Shown here piece by piece: positions 14,958 through 24,850 of a stretch of DNA of 64,000 bases. The DNA is from Mycolicibacterium aurum (GTDB lineage: Bacteria > Actinomycetota > Actinomycetes > Mycobacteriales > Mycobacteriaceae): the NCBI GenBank assembly GCA_900078775.1, contig LT549889.1, forward strand, positions 3,348,001 to 3,412,000, given 5' to 3'. Position numbers and translations under genes: made by a program. Under the pieces are notes generated by a model, which worked only from the letters and a program-made list of their open reading frames with translations, made no database searches and had not been told where the DNA came from. Numbering within the stretch: position 1 is the stretch's first letter; every line of letters begins with the position of its first letter.

Positions 14958-15917
14958 CTAGGCGGGCGGCTGATACGGCGGGGTGGTGCGCGACATGCCC
15001 GCGGCGCGCCCCTTGCCCGCCACCACGAGCGCCATCTTCCGGCTGGCCTCGTCGATCATCTCGTCACCGAGCATCACCGCGCCGCGTGCTCCGCCGGCGG
15101 CCGAGGTGTGCCATTGGTAGGCCTCCAGGATCAGCTCGGCGTGGTCGTAGTCGGCCTGGCGCGGGCTGAACAGTTCGTTGCCGGCGGCGATCTGGTCGGG
15201 GTGCAGCACCCACTTGCCGTCGTAGCCCAGGGCGGCCGACCGCCCGGCCACCCGGCGGAACCCCTCGACGTCGCGCACCTTCACATACGGCCCGTCGATG
15301 GCGTTGATCCCGCGCGCCCGGGCGGCGACCAGAATCTTCATCAGTACGTGGTGGTGCGCGTCGCCGAGGTCGTATCCCTCGGGCTGCCCACCGACCTCCA
15401 GGGTGCGCATGTTCAGGCTGGCCGCCATGTCGCCGGGCCCCAGCACCAGCGCCTGCACCCGCGGGGCGGCGGCGATGGCGTCGACGTTGGTCAACCCGAG
15501 CGCGTCCTCGATCTGCGGTTCGATCCCGATCCGGCCCACCGGCAGGCCGTGCATGCTCTCCAGTTGGGTGAGCAGCAGATCCAGCGCGTGCACGTGGGTG
15601 GCGTCGGACACCTTGGGCAGCACGATGATGTCGAGCACCGAACCGGCGGTGGCAACGACGTCGATGACGTCGGCGTGCGTCCACGGTGTGGTCCAGTCGT
15701 TGACCCGTACCCCCTTCAGCGATCCGGCGGACCATCCCGGCTCCATCAGCGCGGCCGCGACCCGGGACCGGGCGTCGGCCTTGGCGTCGGCGGCGACCGC
15801 GTCCTCCAGATCCAGGAAGACCTGGTCGGCGGCCAGCGTTTTGGCCTTCTCAATCATCTTGTCGCTACTGCCCGGAACCGACAGACACGTCCGACGGGGG
15901 CGATACACGTTGTCCAC
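14958..15917 (-). CDS. HpcH/HpaI aldolase / citrate lyase beta-like (CitE-type) CoA-ester lyase
   Basis: 319 residues, TIM-barrel family that cleaves or forms acyl-CoA C-C bonds (citramalyl-CoA, malyl-CoA). Visible: RRTCLSVPGSS at the N-terminus, the metal site in FLDLEDAV near residue 35, VRVND near 70, IGIEPQIEDALGL near 130, VLGPGDMAASLNM near 155 and KWVLHPDQIAAGNELFSP near 230. No citrate lyase alpha or gamma subunit is nearby, so citramalyl/malyl-CoA chemistry is likelier than citrate lyase. GTG start; divergent from the MgtE-N/CBS gene. Confidence 0.85.
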   Translation of the reverse strand: MDNVYRPRRTCLSVPGSSDKMIEKAKTLAADQVFLDLEDAVAADAKADARSRVAAALMEPGWSAGSLKGVRVNDWTTPWTHADVIDVVATAGSVLDIIVLPKVSDATHVHALDLLLTQLESMHGLPVGRIGIEPQIEDALGLTNVDAIAAAPRVQALVLGPGDMAASLNMRTLEVGGQPEGYDLGDAHHHVLMKILVAARARGINAIDGPYVKVRDVEGFRRVAGRSAALGYDGKWVLHPDQIAAGNELFSPRQADYDHAELILEAYQWHTSAAGGARGAVMLGDEMIDEASRKMALVVAGKGRAAGMSRTTPPYQPPA

Positions 15918-15925
15918 GCCTCCAG

Positions 15926-15945
15926 TCTCTACGCTCTAGGTCATG
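15926..15945. promoter_or_regulatory. Back-to-back -10 elements between the CitE-like and MgtE-N/CBS genes
   Basis: Plus strand: TACGCT (15930-15935), ATG at 15943 eight bases downstream. Minus strand: TAGAGA (15931-15926), a poorer hexamer, GTG at 15917. The two hexamers share the TA at 15930-15931, so only one polymerase could open the region at a time. Confidence 0.45.
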
Positions 15946-17232
15946 GCGGCGGTAACCAGGGTCTATGCGGCCCGCCTGGCGGGGATGGTCGTCCTCGGCC
16001 CGGATGGTGAGTCGATCGGCCGCGTCCGCGATGTGGTGGTGAGCATCAGCATCGTCCGCCAGCAGCCGCGCGTTCTCGGCCTCGTCGTCGAATTGCTCAC
16101 CCGCCGAAGGATTTTCGTGCCGATCCTGCGGGTGACGGCGATCGAACCCCATGCCGTCACCCTCACCACCGGCAATGTGTCGTTGCGCCGGTTCAGCCAG
16201 CGTCCCGGCGAGGTGCTGGCGCTGGGCCAGGTGTTGGAGACCCGGGTGCGCGTCGACGATCCCGATCTGGAGCAGTTGGCCGGACTCGATGTGGTCGTCG
16301 TGGATCTCGGCATCGAGCAGACCCGCACCCGGGACTGGGTGGTCACCAAGGTGGCGGTGCGCCCGCAGCGCCGGCTCGGCCGGCGCAGCAATGTCTACGC
16401 CGTGGACTGGCAGCACGTGCAGGGCCTGACCCCGTCCGGGCTGGCCATGCCCGACCAGGGGGTGGCCCAGCTGCTGGAGCAGTTCCAGGGTCAGCGCCCG
16501 GTGGAGGTCGCCGACGCCGTCCGCGAGTTGCCGCTCAAGCGACGCTTCGAGGTCGTCAACGCCCTCGACGACGAACGCCTCGCCGACGTCCTGCAGGAGC
16601 TGCCCGAGGACGAGCAGGTGGCCGTGCTGCGGCAGCTGAAGACCGACCGGGCCGCCGACGTGCTGGAGGCCATGGATCCCGACGACGCCGCGGACCTGCT
16701 GGGCGCGATGGCGCCGGCCGACGCCGAACAGTTCCTGCGCCGGATGGATCCCGAGGACTCCAAGGACGTTCGCCGCCTGCTGAGCCACTCCCCGAACACC
16801 GCCGGCGGTCTGATGACCTCGGAGCCGGTGGTGCTGGCCCCGGACACCACGGTCGCCGAGGCGCTGGCCCGGGTGCGCGATCCGGATCTGACCCCGGCGC
16901 TGGCCTCGCTGGTGTTCGTGGCGCGCCCGCCGACGGCCACCCCGACCGGCCAGTACCTGGGTTGTGTGCACCTGCAGCGGCTACTGCGCGAACCGCCCGC
17001 GGCGTTGGTCAGCGGCATCGTCGACACCGATCTGCCCAGCCTGCGGCCGGAGGAGTCGCTGGGTCCGCTGACCCGCTACTTCGCCGCCTACAACCTGGTC
17101 TGCGGGCCGGTGGTGGACGAGGAGAACCACCTGCTGGGCGCGGTGTCGGTGGACGACGTGCTCGACCATCTGCTGCCCGATGACTGGCGCGAGTCCGAGG
17201 CGATCGTGGTGCGCGGGGAGAAGACCTCGTGA
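15943..17232 (+). CDS. PRC-barrel / MgtE N-terminal / CBS domain protein
   Basis: 429 residues, Rv1232c homologue. The N-terminus (RVYAARLAGMVVLGPDGESI) is a PRC-barrel-like domain, with a second related segment around residues 95-160. Residues ~185-290 form an MgtE intracellular N domain, an armadillo-like helical bundle (ALDDERLADVLQELPEDEQV and DPDDAADLLGAMAPADAEQ). Two CBS motifs follow, HSPNTAGGLMTSEPV and a C-terminal LLGAVSVDDVLDHLLPDDW. The MgtE membrane channel domain is absent, so this is a soluble Mg2+/nucleotide-sensing module, possibly acting on the co-transcribed DUF1003 protein. Confidence 0.85.
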   Translation: MAAVTRVYAARLAGMVVLGPDGESIGRVRDVVVSISIVRQQPRVLGLVVELLTRRRIFVPILRVTAIEPHAVTLTTGNVSLRRFSQRPGEVLALGQVLETRVRVDDPDLEQLAGLDVVVVDLGIEQTRTRDWVVTKVAVRPQRRLGRRSNVYAVDWQHVQGLTPSGLAMPDQGVAQLLEQFQGQRPVEVADAVRELPLKRRFEVVNALDDERLADVLQELPEDEQVAVLRQLKTDRAADVLEAMDPDDAADLLGAMAPADAEQFLRRMDPEDSKDVRRLLSHSPNTAGGLMTSEPVVLAPDTTVAEALARVRDPDLTPALASLVFVARPPTATPTGQYLGCVHLQRLLREPPAALVSGIVDTDLPSLRPEESLGPLTRYFAAYNLVCGPVVDEENHLLGAVSVDDVLDHLLPDDWRESEAIVVRGEKTS

Positions 17233-17777
17233 CCGACAGCCGTCGGATCGACACTCCGCGAGTGTCCCGGCTGCGCTTCGCCCCGCGGTTCGACGTGGAG
17301 GCGGCCGGCCGATTCGGTGAGTCCTTCGCCCGGTTCCTGGGCACCGGCCGCTATCTGGCCATCCAGACGGTGTTCGTCGTGGTGTGGATCCTGCTGAACA
17401 TGACGGCGCTGACGCTGCAGTGGGATCCGTACCCGTTCATCCTGTTGAACCTGGCGTTCTCCACCCAGGCCGCCTACGCCGCCCCGCTGATCCTGCTGGC
17501 GCAGAACCGCCAGGAGAACCGGGACCGGGTGGCGCTGGAGGAGGATCGCCGGCGCGCCGAGCAGACCAAGGCCGACACCGAGTACCTGGCCCGCGAGCTG
17601 GCCGCGCTGCGGTTGGCCATCGGCGAGGTTGCCACCCGCGATTACCTGCGCCGCGAACTCGAAGAGATGCGCGACATGCTGGTCGAATTGGTACCGCCCA
17701 AGCCCAAGAAGCAGAAGGGCAAGCGGGCCGCCGAGTCCGACGGTGGCGAATCCGATCCCGGCCCGGACGCGCCGTGA
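17229..17777 (+). CDS. DUF1003 membrane protein
   Basis: 182 residues, Rv1231c homologue. Starts with GTG overlapping the upstream stop (GTGA), so translation is coupled to the MgtE-N/CBS protein. Two membrane helices (LAIQTVFVVVWILLNMTALT and FILLNLAFSTQAAYAAPLIL) with WDPYPFILLNL between, the DUF1003 hallmark. Then a long charged coiled-coil (QNRQENRDRVALEEDRRRAE onward) and a basic/acidic tail. Family function unknown. Confidence 0.85.
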   Translation: MTDSRRIDTPRVSRLRFAPRFDVEAAGRFGESFARFLGTGRYLAIQTVFVVVWILLNMTALTLQWDPYPFILLNLAFSTQAAYAAPLILLAQNRQENRDRVALEEDRRRAEQTKADTEYLARELAALRLAIGEVATRDYLRRELEEMRDMLVELVPPKPKKQKGKRAAESDGGESDPGPDAP

Positions 17778-17874
17778 GCACCATTGCACCCCATTGCCGC
17801 ACCACGGCGGTGCGCGAGTGGGTATGGTGACCTGGTTCACAAGCGGTCGGGTCCGGCAAATCTAGGACGGTTGA

Positions 17875-19242
17875 GTGGTCAAAGGGGCAGCCTCCGCCCT
17901 TGCCGCAGTGCGGCATGGGGCAGGGCGGGTGATGCGAACGGTGGCTGAGGCCGCGCCGAGTACCCGGGGTTTGCTGGGTCTTGCCGTCATCAGCCCATTG
18001 GTGCTCACGCTGGGTGTCGGTGCGTCGGCGCCGATCGCGAAGCCGGTGCTGGAGACCACGGTGACCCCGTTGGCCGCGGTGGTCCCGTCCTCGGGCGGCG
18101 AGTCCGGCGTCAACGTGGTCGCGGCGCCGAAGAAGCAGCGGCCGTTCCAGACCGCCGGGGCCGCACTGTCGGCTCCCCCGCCGACCGCCGTGGTCAGCGC
18201 GCCGGGCAGCCTGCGTATCCCGACGGTCGCCCTGAACGCCTACCGCAACGCCGAACGGATGATGGCCGCCTCGGCGCCGGGCTGCGGGATGAGCTGGAAC
18301 CTGCTCGCCGGTATCGGCCGGATCGAGTCGATGCACGCCAACGGCGGCGCCACCGACGCCAACGGCACCGCGGCGAAGCCGATCCTGGGCCCGACGCTGG
18401 ACGGCACCCTGCCCGGCAACGAGATCATCGTGCAGAGCCGCGACAACAACCGGGTGACCTACGCCCGGGCGATGGGGCCCATGCAGTTCCTGCCCGGCAC
18501 CTGGTCGCGGTACGCCTCCGACGGCAACGGTGACGGTAAGACCGAGGTGCAGAACCTCTACGACGCGACCCTGGCCGCGGCCCGCTACCTGTGCAGCGGC
18601 GGGCTGAGTATGCGCGACCAGAACCAGGTGATGACGGCGATCCTGCGCTACAACAACTCGGTCGCCTACGCCCGCAACGTGCTGGGCTGGGCGGCGGCCT
18701 ACGCCACCGGTGTGGTCCCGGTGGACCTGCCGCCGATCACCGGTTCGGTGCCGCAGCTGCGCGACTCGAACGTGCACTTGAACGCGAAGGCCGAGGGTCT
18801 CGGCCCGGGTCTGCCGCTGAACGCACTCGGACTGCCCTCGACCGATCCGATGGCTGTCATGCCGTTCTTCGAGCTGGGCCGGGCCAATGTGGCCGACCGG
18901 TTGCCGGTGCCGCCCGGACCGGATCAGCCCGCGGCGGTGCCGAACTGCTCGGTGTTCTGCATCGGGGAGAACACCCCGGCCCCGGCCGCACCGCCGGCGC
19001 CGTTCAACCCGTTCGCGCCGCCGCCTCCGGTGGCACCCCCGGCGCCGTTCAACCCGTTCGCCCCGCCCCCGCCGGCCGCACCCCCGGTCGCGGTTCCGGG
19101 TGTGGCGGGCCCGGCGCCCCGCTCGGTCCCCTGCCCGGCCCCGCGGCCTGAGCGTCCGACCGAGCCCCGCGGCCTGAGCGTCCGACCCGAGAGCCCGGGT
19201 CCGGGGGCGCGGCCTACACTCGCGGGTGATGTCCTCGCCTAA
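17875..19242 (+). CDS. Lytic murein transglycosylase, exported; C-terminus possibly frameshifted
   Basis: Rv1230c homologue. GTG start; hydrophobic N-terminal segment LLGLAVISPLVLTLGVGASA near residue 40 serves as signal/anchor. The MltB-like transglycosylase domain spans roughly residues 120-280: catalytic Glu in LLAGIGRIESMHANGG, then GPMQFLPGTWSRYASDGNG, and ALAAARYLCSGG-like and RYNNSVAYARNVL segments. A Pro-rich tail with FNPFAPPPP repeats follows. The last ~45 residues (RSVPCPAPRPERP...) look out of frame; the adjacent frame ends PLGPLPGPAA with a stop at 19149-19151, so the natural end may be 19151 with one base lost or gained near 19115-19125. As called it overlaps mrp. Confidence 0.85.
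   Translation: MVKGAASALAAVRHGAGRVMRTVAEAAPSTRGLLGLAVISPLVLTLGVGASAPIAKPVLETTVTPLAAVVPSSGGESGVNVVAAPKKQRPFQTAGAALSAPPPTAVVSAPGSLRIPTVALNAYRNAERMMAASAPGCGMSWNLLAGIGRIESMHANGGATDANGTAAKPILGPTLDGTLPGNEIIVQSRDNNRVTYARAMGPMQFLPGTWSRYASDGNGDGKTEVQNLYDATLAAARYLCSGGLSMRDQNQVMTAILRYNNSVAYARNVLGWAAAYATGVVPVDLPPITGSVPQLRDSNVHLNAKAEGLGPGLPLNALGLPSTDPMAVMPFFELGRANVADRLPVPPGPDQPAAVPNCSVFCIGENTPAPAAPPAPFNPFAPPPPVAPPAPFNPFAPPPPAAPPVAVPGVAGPAPRSVPCPAPRPERPTEPRGLSVRPESPGPGARPTLAGDVLA
19139..19190. repeat. 26-bp tandem repeat at the transglycosylase 3' end
   Basis: Copies 19139-19164 and 19165-19190, period 26 bp, core GCGGCCTGAGCGTCCGACC, nearly identical. The first copy contains the TGA (19149-19151) that would end the transglycosylase in the adjacent frame. 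Confidence 0.8.
19215..19231 (+). promoter_or_regulatory. Leaderless promoter of mrp
   Basis: -10 hexamer TACACT (19215-19220); in-frame GTG (19226) and ATG (19229) follow at six and nine bases. No ribosome-binding site is present. Confidence 0.5.
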
Positions 19243-20371
19243 TACCGACCTCGAAGCCGCGGTCCGCTCCGCACTCGCCAAGGTCGTCGACCCCGAACTG
19301 CGCCGCCCCATCACCGAGGTCGGCATGGTCAAGAGCGTCACCATCGACGCCGACGCCGGTGTGCACGTCGAGATCTACCTGACCACCTCGGCCTGCCCCA
19401 AGAAGGCCGAGATCGTGGATAAGGTGACCGCGGCCGTCGCCGACGTGCCGGGCACCGGTGCGGTCAAGGTCACCCTCGACGTGATGAACGACGAGCAGCG
19501 CGCCGAACTGCGCAAGCTGCTGCGCGGGGATTCCCGCGAGCCGGTCATCCCGTTCGCCCAGCCGAACTCGCTGACCCGCGTCTACGCGGTCGCCTCCGGT
19601 AAGGGCGGCGTCGGAAAGTCCAGTGTCACGGTCAATCTCGCGGCCGCGCTGGCGGCCCGCGGGCTTTCGGTGGGTGTGCTCGACGCCGACATCTACGGCC
19701 ATTCGGTGCCGCGGATGATGGGCATCGTGGACCGGCCCACCCAGGTCGACTCGATGATCCTGCCGCCGATCGCGCACGACGTGAAGGTCATCTCGATCGC
19801 CATGTTCACCCAGGGCAACACCCCGGTGGTGTGGCGCGGGCCGATGCTGCACCGCGCGCTGCAGCAGTTCCTGGCCGACGTGTACTGGGGCGATCTGGAC
19901 GTGCTGTTGCTCGACCTGCCGCCGGGCACCGGCGATATCGCCATCTCGGTGTCCCAGCTGATCCCGGGTGCGGAGATCCTGGTGGTCACCACCCCGCAGT
20001 CGGCCGCGGCCGAGGTCGCCGAGCGGGCCGGTGCGATCGCGCTGCAGACCCGTCAGCGCATCGTCGGCGTGGTGGAGAACATGGCCGGGTTGACCCTGCC
20101 CGACGGCACCATCATGAACATCTTCGGTGAGGGCGGCGGTGCCCAGGTCTCGGCCTCGCTGACCCGCTCCGTCGGCGCCGAGGTGCCGCTGCTGGGCCAG
20201 GTGCCGCTGGAGCCGGAGTTGGTGTCCGCGGGCGATTCCGGGGTGCCGCTGGTGCTGTCGAAGCCGGACTCCCCCGCCGCCAAGGAACTGCGCAAGATCG
20301 CCGACGCGCTCGGCGCCCGCAAGCGCGGTCTGGCCGGGATGTCGCTGGGTCTGGACCCCGCCGGGCGTTAG
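19226..20371 (+). CDS. mrp: Mrp/NBP35-type iron-sulfur cluster carrier ATPase
   Basis: 381 residues. The N-terminal MIP18/DUF59 domain (residues 1-95, VVDPELRRPITEVGMVKSV) is joined to a P-loop ParA-like ATPase. Deviant Walker A GKGGVGKSS near residue 130, then VLDADIYGHSVPRMMG, LLLDLPPGTGD and LVVTTPQSAA. Carries and delivers Fe-S clusters in the cytosol. The usual C-terminal CxxC is not seen (the segment is NMAGLTLPDGTIMNIFGEGG), as in other actinobacterial Mrp proteins. Either GTG 19226 or ATG 19229 is the start. Confidence 0.92.
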   Translation: MMSSPNTDLEAAVRSALAKVVDPELRRPITEVGMVKSVTIDADAGVHVEIYLTTSACPKKAEIVDKVTAAVADVPGTGAVKVTLDVMNDEQRAELRKLLRGDSREPVIPFAQPNSLTRVYAVASGKGGVGKSSVTVNLAAALAARGLSVGVLDADIYGHSVPRMMGIVDRPTQVDSMILPPIAHDVKVISIAMFTQGNTPVVWRGPMLHRALQQFLADVYWGDLDVLLLDLPPGTGDIAISVSQLIPGAEILVVTTPQSAAAEVAERAGAIALQTRQRIVGVVENMAGLTLPDGTIMNIFGEGGGAQVSASLTRSVGAEVPLLGQVPLEPELVSAGDSGVPLVLSKPDSPAAKELRKIADALGARKRGLAGMSLGLDPAGR

Positions 20372-20646
20372 GTCGCGTCCGGTACGGGCCTGACCAGGTT
20401 TCGGCCGGGACGACGTACGTCCGGCGGGCCTCTCGGGAAGACACACCCCGCGCACATCCTTGGGCGAGATCGACACCAGGGTTGTTGATGCGCCCGAAGT
20501 CCGTGAAGCGGGCGACCCTGAGGTCGATCTCGCCCTAGGGATCCGAACAGCATGCCCGCAGGTTCAGCCGCGCACGAATGCCGGATCGCGGCGCCTCCGT
20601 CGGACGCCACACCGCAGGCGGTAGCCCACCTACCAGGACATCCCGA
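20372..20646. other. Intergenic region between convergent mrp and tatB with a large inverted repeat
   Basis: 275 bases with no credible gene. Arms 20462-20482 and 20514-20535 pair at about 19 of 21 positions (GGGCGAGATCGAC / GTCGATCTCGCCC at the base), loop of ~31 bases containing a nested CGCCCG/CGGGCG hairpin. Position between convergent genes suits a two-way terminator, but length and nesting also resemble a dispersed palindromic repeat unit. Confidence 0.6.
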
Positions 20647-21066
20647 CTAGGTGGCGTCGGCGTCGAAGCGGGTCACCCCGGGCTGGGCGGGGGCCGACGG
20701 CGCCGGGGCCGCGGGCGGCTCGGCCGGCCGCGGGGCATCCGAGGACACCGGCTTGACCGGCGTGTCCGTCTTGTCGAAGTTGCCGGTCAGGAACGAGTCG
20801 TCGCCGTCGAGCAGATGCTTGGTCAGCGCGGCGCGCGGGGTCATGCCGCGCAGCTTCTGCAACTCGCTGAGCGGCTCCCGCAGATCGTCGAACTCCGGGC
20901 CCAGATCCTGGCGCAGCTGATTGGTGGCGCCGCTGAGGTACTCCCGGGCCTGGCGCACCGCGCCGGAGGTCCACCGGATCGCACCGGGCAGCCGCTCGGG
21001 GCCGAGGATGACCAGCCCGGCCACCACCAGCAACAGCATCTCGCCCCAGCCGACGTTCGCGAACAT
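20647..21066 (-). CDS. tatB: Sec-independent protein translocase subunit TatB
   Basis: 139 residues: short N-terminal membrane helix ([21 protein letters not shown]), the TatA/B hinge GPERLPGAI, an amphipathic helix, then a Pro/Ala-rich cytosolic tail. Part of the twin-arginine export machinery. It starts one base after the htrA stop, closing the sigE-rseA-htrA-tatB cluster as in M. tuberculosis. Confidence 0.93.
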   Translation of the reverse strand: MFANVGWGEMLLLVVAGLVILGPERLPGAIRWTSGAVRQAREYLSGATNQLRQDLGPEFDDLREPLSELQKLRGMTPRAALTKHLLDGDDSFLTGNFDKTDTPVKPVSSDAPRPAEPPAAPAPSAPAQPGVTRFDADAT

Positions 21067-21067
21067 G

Positions 21068-22576
<1,509 letters not shown>

Positions 22577-22628
22577 TCAAGCGCGCACCAAGAGACGGCA
22601 CGCGCGACTGATCGTCCTCGCATCAACC

Positions 22629-23021
22629 CTACCGGCGTCGGCGCCGGGTACGACCTGCGCCTTCGACGGACTGCGGCGGTGTTTCCTCGACGGGTGCCAC
22701 CGGCGTGCGGTCGGGAATCTGGGACAGCAGGCCCAGCAACGAATTGGGCATCGCGATCGGACAGGCCTCGCGCAGTGCGGACCGGGCCTGGCGCTGGGCG
22801 TCCACCTCGCCGGCGCACAGCGGGCACAGCGACAGGTGATGCCCGGCCCGCAGGTGGGCGGTCATCCGGAGTTCACCGTCGACGTAGGCGGCGATGGCCT
22901 CCGTGGACAGGTGCTCGGTGGAGCCGAACTGGCGCGGGCCGACCGGCTGGTCGCTCTGCGAGGCGAACTGGGTGGGAAGCCAGGAGAACGCACGGCGGAA
23001 CACATCGCCCGGGTCTGCCAT
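22629..23021 (-). CDS. rseA: Anti-sigma-E factor RseA
   Basis: 130 residues. Zinc-associated anti-sigma motif HxxxCxxC (HHLSLCPLC) at residues ~60-75, preceded by the helical EAIAAYVDGELRM. No membrane helix, so a soluble regulator that holds SigE. Start ATG 23021 after GAGAGGAG (a GTG lies one codon earlier). Directly downstream of sigE with an 84-base gap. Confidence 0.92.
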   Translation of the reverse strand: MADPGDVFRRAFSWLPTQFASQSDQPVGPRQFGSTEHLSTEAIAAYVDGELRMTAHLRAGHHLSLCPLCAGEVDAQRQARSALREACPIAMPNSLLGLLSQIPDRTPVAPVEETPPQSVEGAGRTRRRRR

Positions 23022-23105
23022 CACCCGACTCCTCTCGGACTACCCCACTTCACACTCTGCTCATTTGAATGTAGCGCGGTAACCCGCGGCTCACATCCGT
23101 CATGC

Positions 23106-23936
23106 TCAGGCGGAAGCGCTCAGTTCATCCGAATGCTTGGCCAGGTGCTCACGCAACGCCTGCCGACCACGGTGGATCCGGCTGCGGACGGTGCCCAGCT
23201 TCACACCGAGGGTGGCGCCGATCTCCTCGTAGGACAGACCCTCGATGTCACACAGGACCACCGCGGCGCGGAACTCCGGGGGCAACGAGTCCAGGGCGGC
23301 CTGCAGGTCCGGGCCCAACCGCGAGTCGTGGTAGATCTGCTCGGGGTTGGGGTCCTCGGCCGGCACGCGGTCATAGTCCTCGGGCAGCGCCTCCATGCGG
23401 ATGCGGGTGCGGCGGCGCACCATGTCCAGGAACAGGTTGGTGGTGATGCGGTGCAGCCAGCCCTCGAAGGTGCCCGGCTGGTAGTTCTGCAGCGAGCGGA
23501 ACACCCGGATGAAGGTCTCCTGGGTGAGGTCCTCGGCGTCCTGCTGATTGCCCGCCAGGCGGTAGGCCAGCCGGTACACCCGGTCGGCGTGCTGACGGAC
23601 CAGCTCGTCCCAGGACGGCATGTTGGCCTTGTCGCCGGTGGCGTCGAAGACCGCGGTGCCGACCAGTTCGTCGGTGGTCTCCACCCAGTCGCCTTCGGTG
23701 TACTGCTCCAGGTGCGGCATCGAGACCGGGGAGGCGACCGTGGTTGCGGGGACAGCGTGGGTGGTGATCTTCGAATCCTCCATATCAGGGGTGCAGGCCA
23801 CGGTGACGCGGTGCTGCGCCGCTTCGTTGAAAGCGTTGCCATTGGAAACGTGGCCGAGGCCTTCCGTATTCCGTGCTCGCAAGCTGTCGCCGTGTTCCAT
23901 GGGTAGTACCGTCTCCGACCGGGGTGTGCCTGGCAT
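23106..23936 (-). CDS. sigE: ECF RNA polymerase sigma factor SigE
   Basis: Extracytoplasmic-function sigma factor for surface, detergent and heat stress. Sigma-2 ([20 protein letters not shown] to [11 protein letters not shown]) and sigma-4 ([39 protein letters not shown]) domains are intact. The stretch from [19 protein letters not shown] on matches M. tuberculosis SigE almost residue for residue. The N-terminal ~85 residues are variable; starts at 23936 (as called) or the ATG at 23900 (MEHGD) are both possible, and several SigE starts are known in M. tuberculosis. Confidence 0.93.
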   Translation of the reverse strand: MPGTPRSETVLPMEHGDSLRARNTEGLGHVSNGNAFNEAAQHRVTVACTPDMEDSKITTHAVPATTVASPVSMPHLEQYTEGDWVETTDELVGTAVFDATGDKANMPSWDELVRQHADRVYRLAYRLAGNQQDAEDLTQETFIRVFRSLQNYQPGTFEGWLHRITTNLFLDMVRRRTRIRMEALPEDYDRVPAEDPNPEQIYHDSRLGPDLQAALDSLPPEFRAAVVLCDIEGLSYEEIGATLGVKLGTVRSRIHRGRQALREHLAKHSDELSASA

Positions 23937-23944
23937 ATGAGCAA

Positions 23945-23963
23945 ACTGAACAAAACCTGAGAA
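23945..23963 (-). promoter_or_regulatory. Candidate MprA-like direct repeat upstream of sigE
   Basis: On the minus strand TTCTCAGG (23963-23956) and TGTTCAGT (23952-23945) are 11 bases apart. They resemble the loosely conserved octamer pairs bound by MprA, a known activator of sigE in M. tuberculosis. Only 10-18 bases from the first possible start codon, so the match could be chance. Confidence 0.3.
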
Positions 23964-24064
23964 TGCAGATACCCCGCCAACGACCAGGCAAAACCCGCGA
24001 GAATCGGGTGTGATTTAGCCATCACGAGCGGGCGTGTCGCGGCTCGGGCGATCCGGGTTCGGCC

Positions 24065-24079
24065 TACGCTGCGGGCATG
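24065..24079 (+). promoter_or_regulatory. Leaderless promoter of the O-methyltransferase gene
   Basis: -10 hexamer TACGCT (24065-24070) with ATG at 24077, seven bases beyond it; no ribosome-binding site. Confidence 0.55.
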
Positions 24080-24724
24080 GCCAGCACCGACGATTCCGCT
24101 CGCGCACTCTCGATCGTCTCGCACGCGGAGCAGTCGATCAGCGAGGACGAGGTGACGGCCGCCGCCCGGGACCGCGCCGTGGACAGCGGTGCGGGCGCCG
24201 TCACTCCGGCCGTCGGGGCGATGCTGAGTGTGCTGGCCCGGCTCACCGGAGCCAAGGCGGTGGCCGAGGTCGGCACCGGCGCCGGCGTCAGCGGGTTGTG
24301 GCTGCTGGCCGGGATGCGCGAGGACGGCGTCCTGACCACCATCGACGTCGAGCCCGAATACCAGCGGCTGGCCAAGCAGGCGTTCAGCGAGGCCGGCGTC
24401 GGCCCATCCCGGACCCGGCTGATCAGCGGTCGCGCCCAGGAGGTGCTGCCGCGCCTGGCCGACGAGTCCTACGACCTGGTGTTCATCGACGCCGCCCCGA
24501 CCGATCAGCCGCAGTTCGTGGCCGAGGCGGTGCGGCTGTTGCGCCCGGGCGGCGCCGTGGTGGTGCATCGCGCCGCGCTCGGCGGCCGCGCCGGGGATGC
24601 GTCGGCCAACGATGCCGAGGTCAGCGCGGTGCGCGAGGCGGCCCGGCTGATCGCCGAGGACGAGCGGTTCATCCCGGTGCTGATCCCGCTGGGTGACGGT
24701 CTGCTCGCCGCCGCCCGCGACTGA
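24077..24724 (+). CDS. SAM-dependent O-methyltransferase
   Basis: 215 residues, Rv1220c homologue, catechol-O-methyltransferase-like family 3. Motif [21 protein letters not shown] near residue 62, acidic loop [28 protein letters not shown] near residue 135 with metal-binding Asp, and [13 protein letters not shown]. Substrate unknown. Divergent from sigE; followed by a hairpin before the TetR gene. Confidence 0.88.
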   Translation: MASTDDSARALSIVSHAEQSISEDEVTAAARDRAVDSGAGAVTPAVGAMLSVLARLTGAKAVAEVGTGAGVSGLWLLAGMREDGVLTTIDVEPEYQRLAKQAFSEAGVGPSRTRLISGRAQEVLPRLADESYDLVFIDAAPTDQPQFVAEAVRLLRPGGAVVVHRAALGGRAGDASANDAEVSAVREAARLIAEDERFIPVLIPLGDGLLAAARD

Positions 24725-24738
24725 TATTCCCTGCGCGA

Positions 24739-24790
24739 GCAGACACAGAATCGCGTGAACCAACTCGTTTCCGCGCGACTTTGCGTCTGC
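24739..24790. terminator. Hairpin downstream of the methyltransferase gene
   Basis: Arms 24739-24755 and 24774-24790 (GCAGACACAG... / ...TTGCGTCTGC) pair at 14 of 17 positions over an 18-base loop. Lies between the methyltransferase stop and the TetR promoter. Confidence 0.5.
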
Positions 24791-24803
24791 CCACGATCAG
24801 GCA

Positions 24804-24850
24804 TTGACGTCCAACTGAACGCACGTTTAGCATTTTGAACATGCGTTCAG
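24804..24850 (+). promoter_or_regulatory. TetR-ABC operon promoter with two tandem operators
   Basis: SigA-type promoter TTGACG (24804-24809), 18-base spacer, TAGCAT (24828-24833), ATG at 24841 (leaderless). Two palindromes of form TGAAC-N4-GTTYA lie exactly 20 bp apart: TGAACGCACGTTTA (24816-24829) in the spacer and TGAACATGCGTTCA (24836-24849) over the start codon. This is the arrangement expected for TetR autoregulation. Confidence 0.72.

Noticed and set aside
17437..19344. 635-residue minus-strand frame opposite the transglycosylase
   Set aside because: Low-complexity Arg/Gly sequence, no family pattern, opposite a clear gene.
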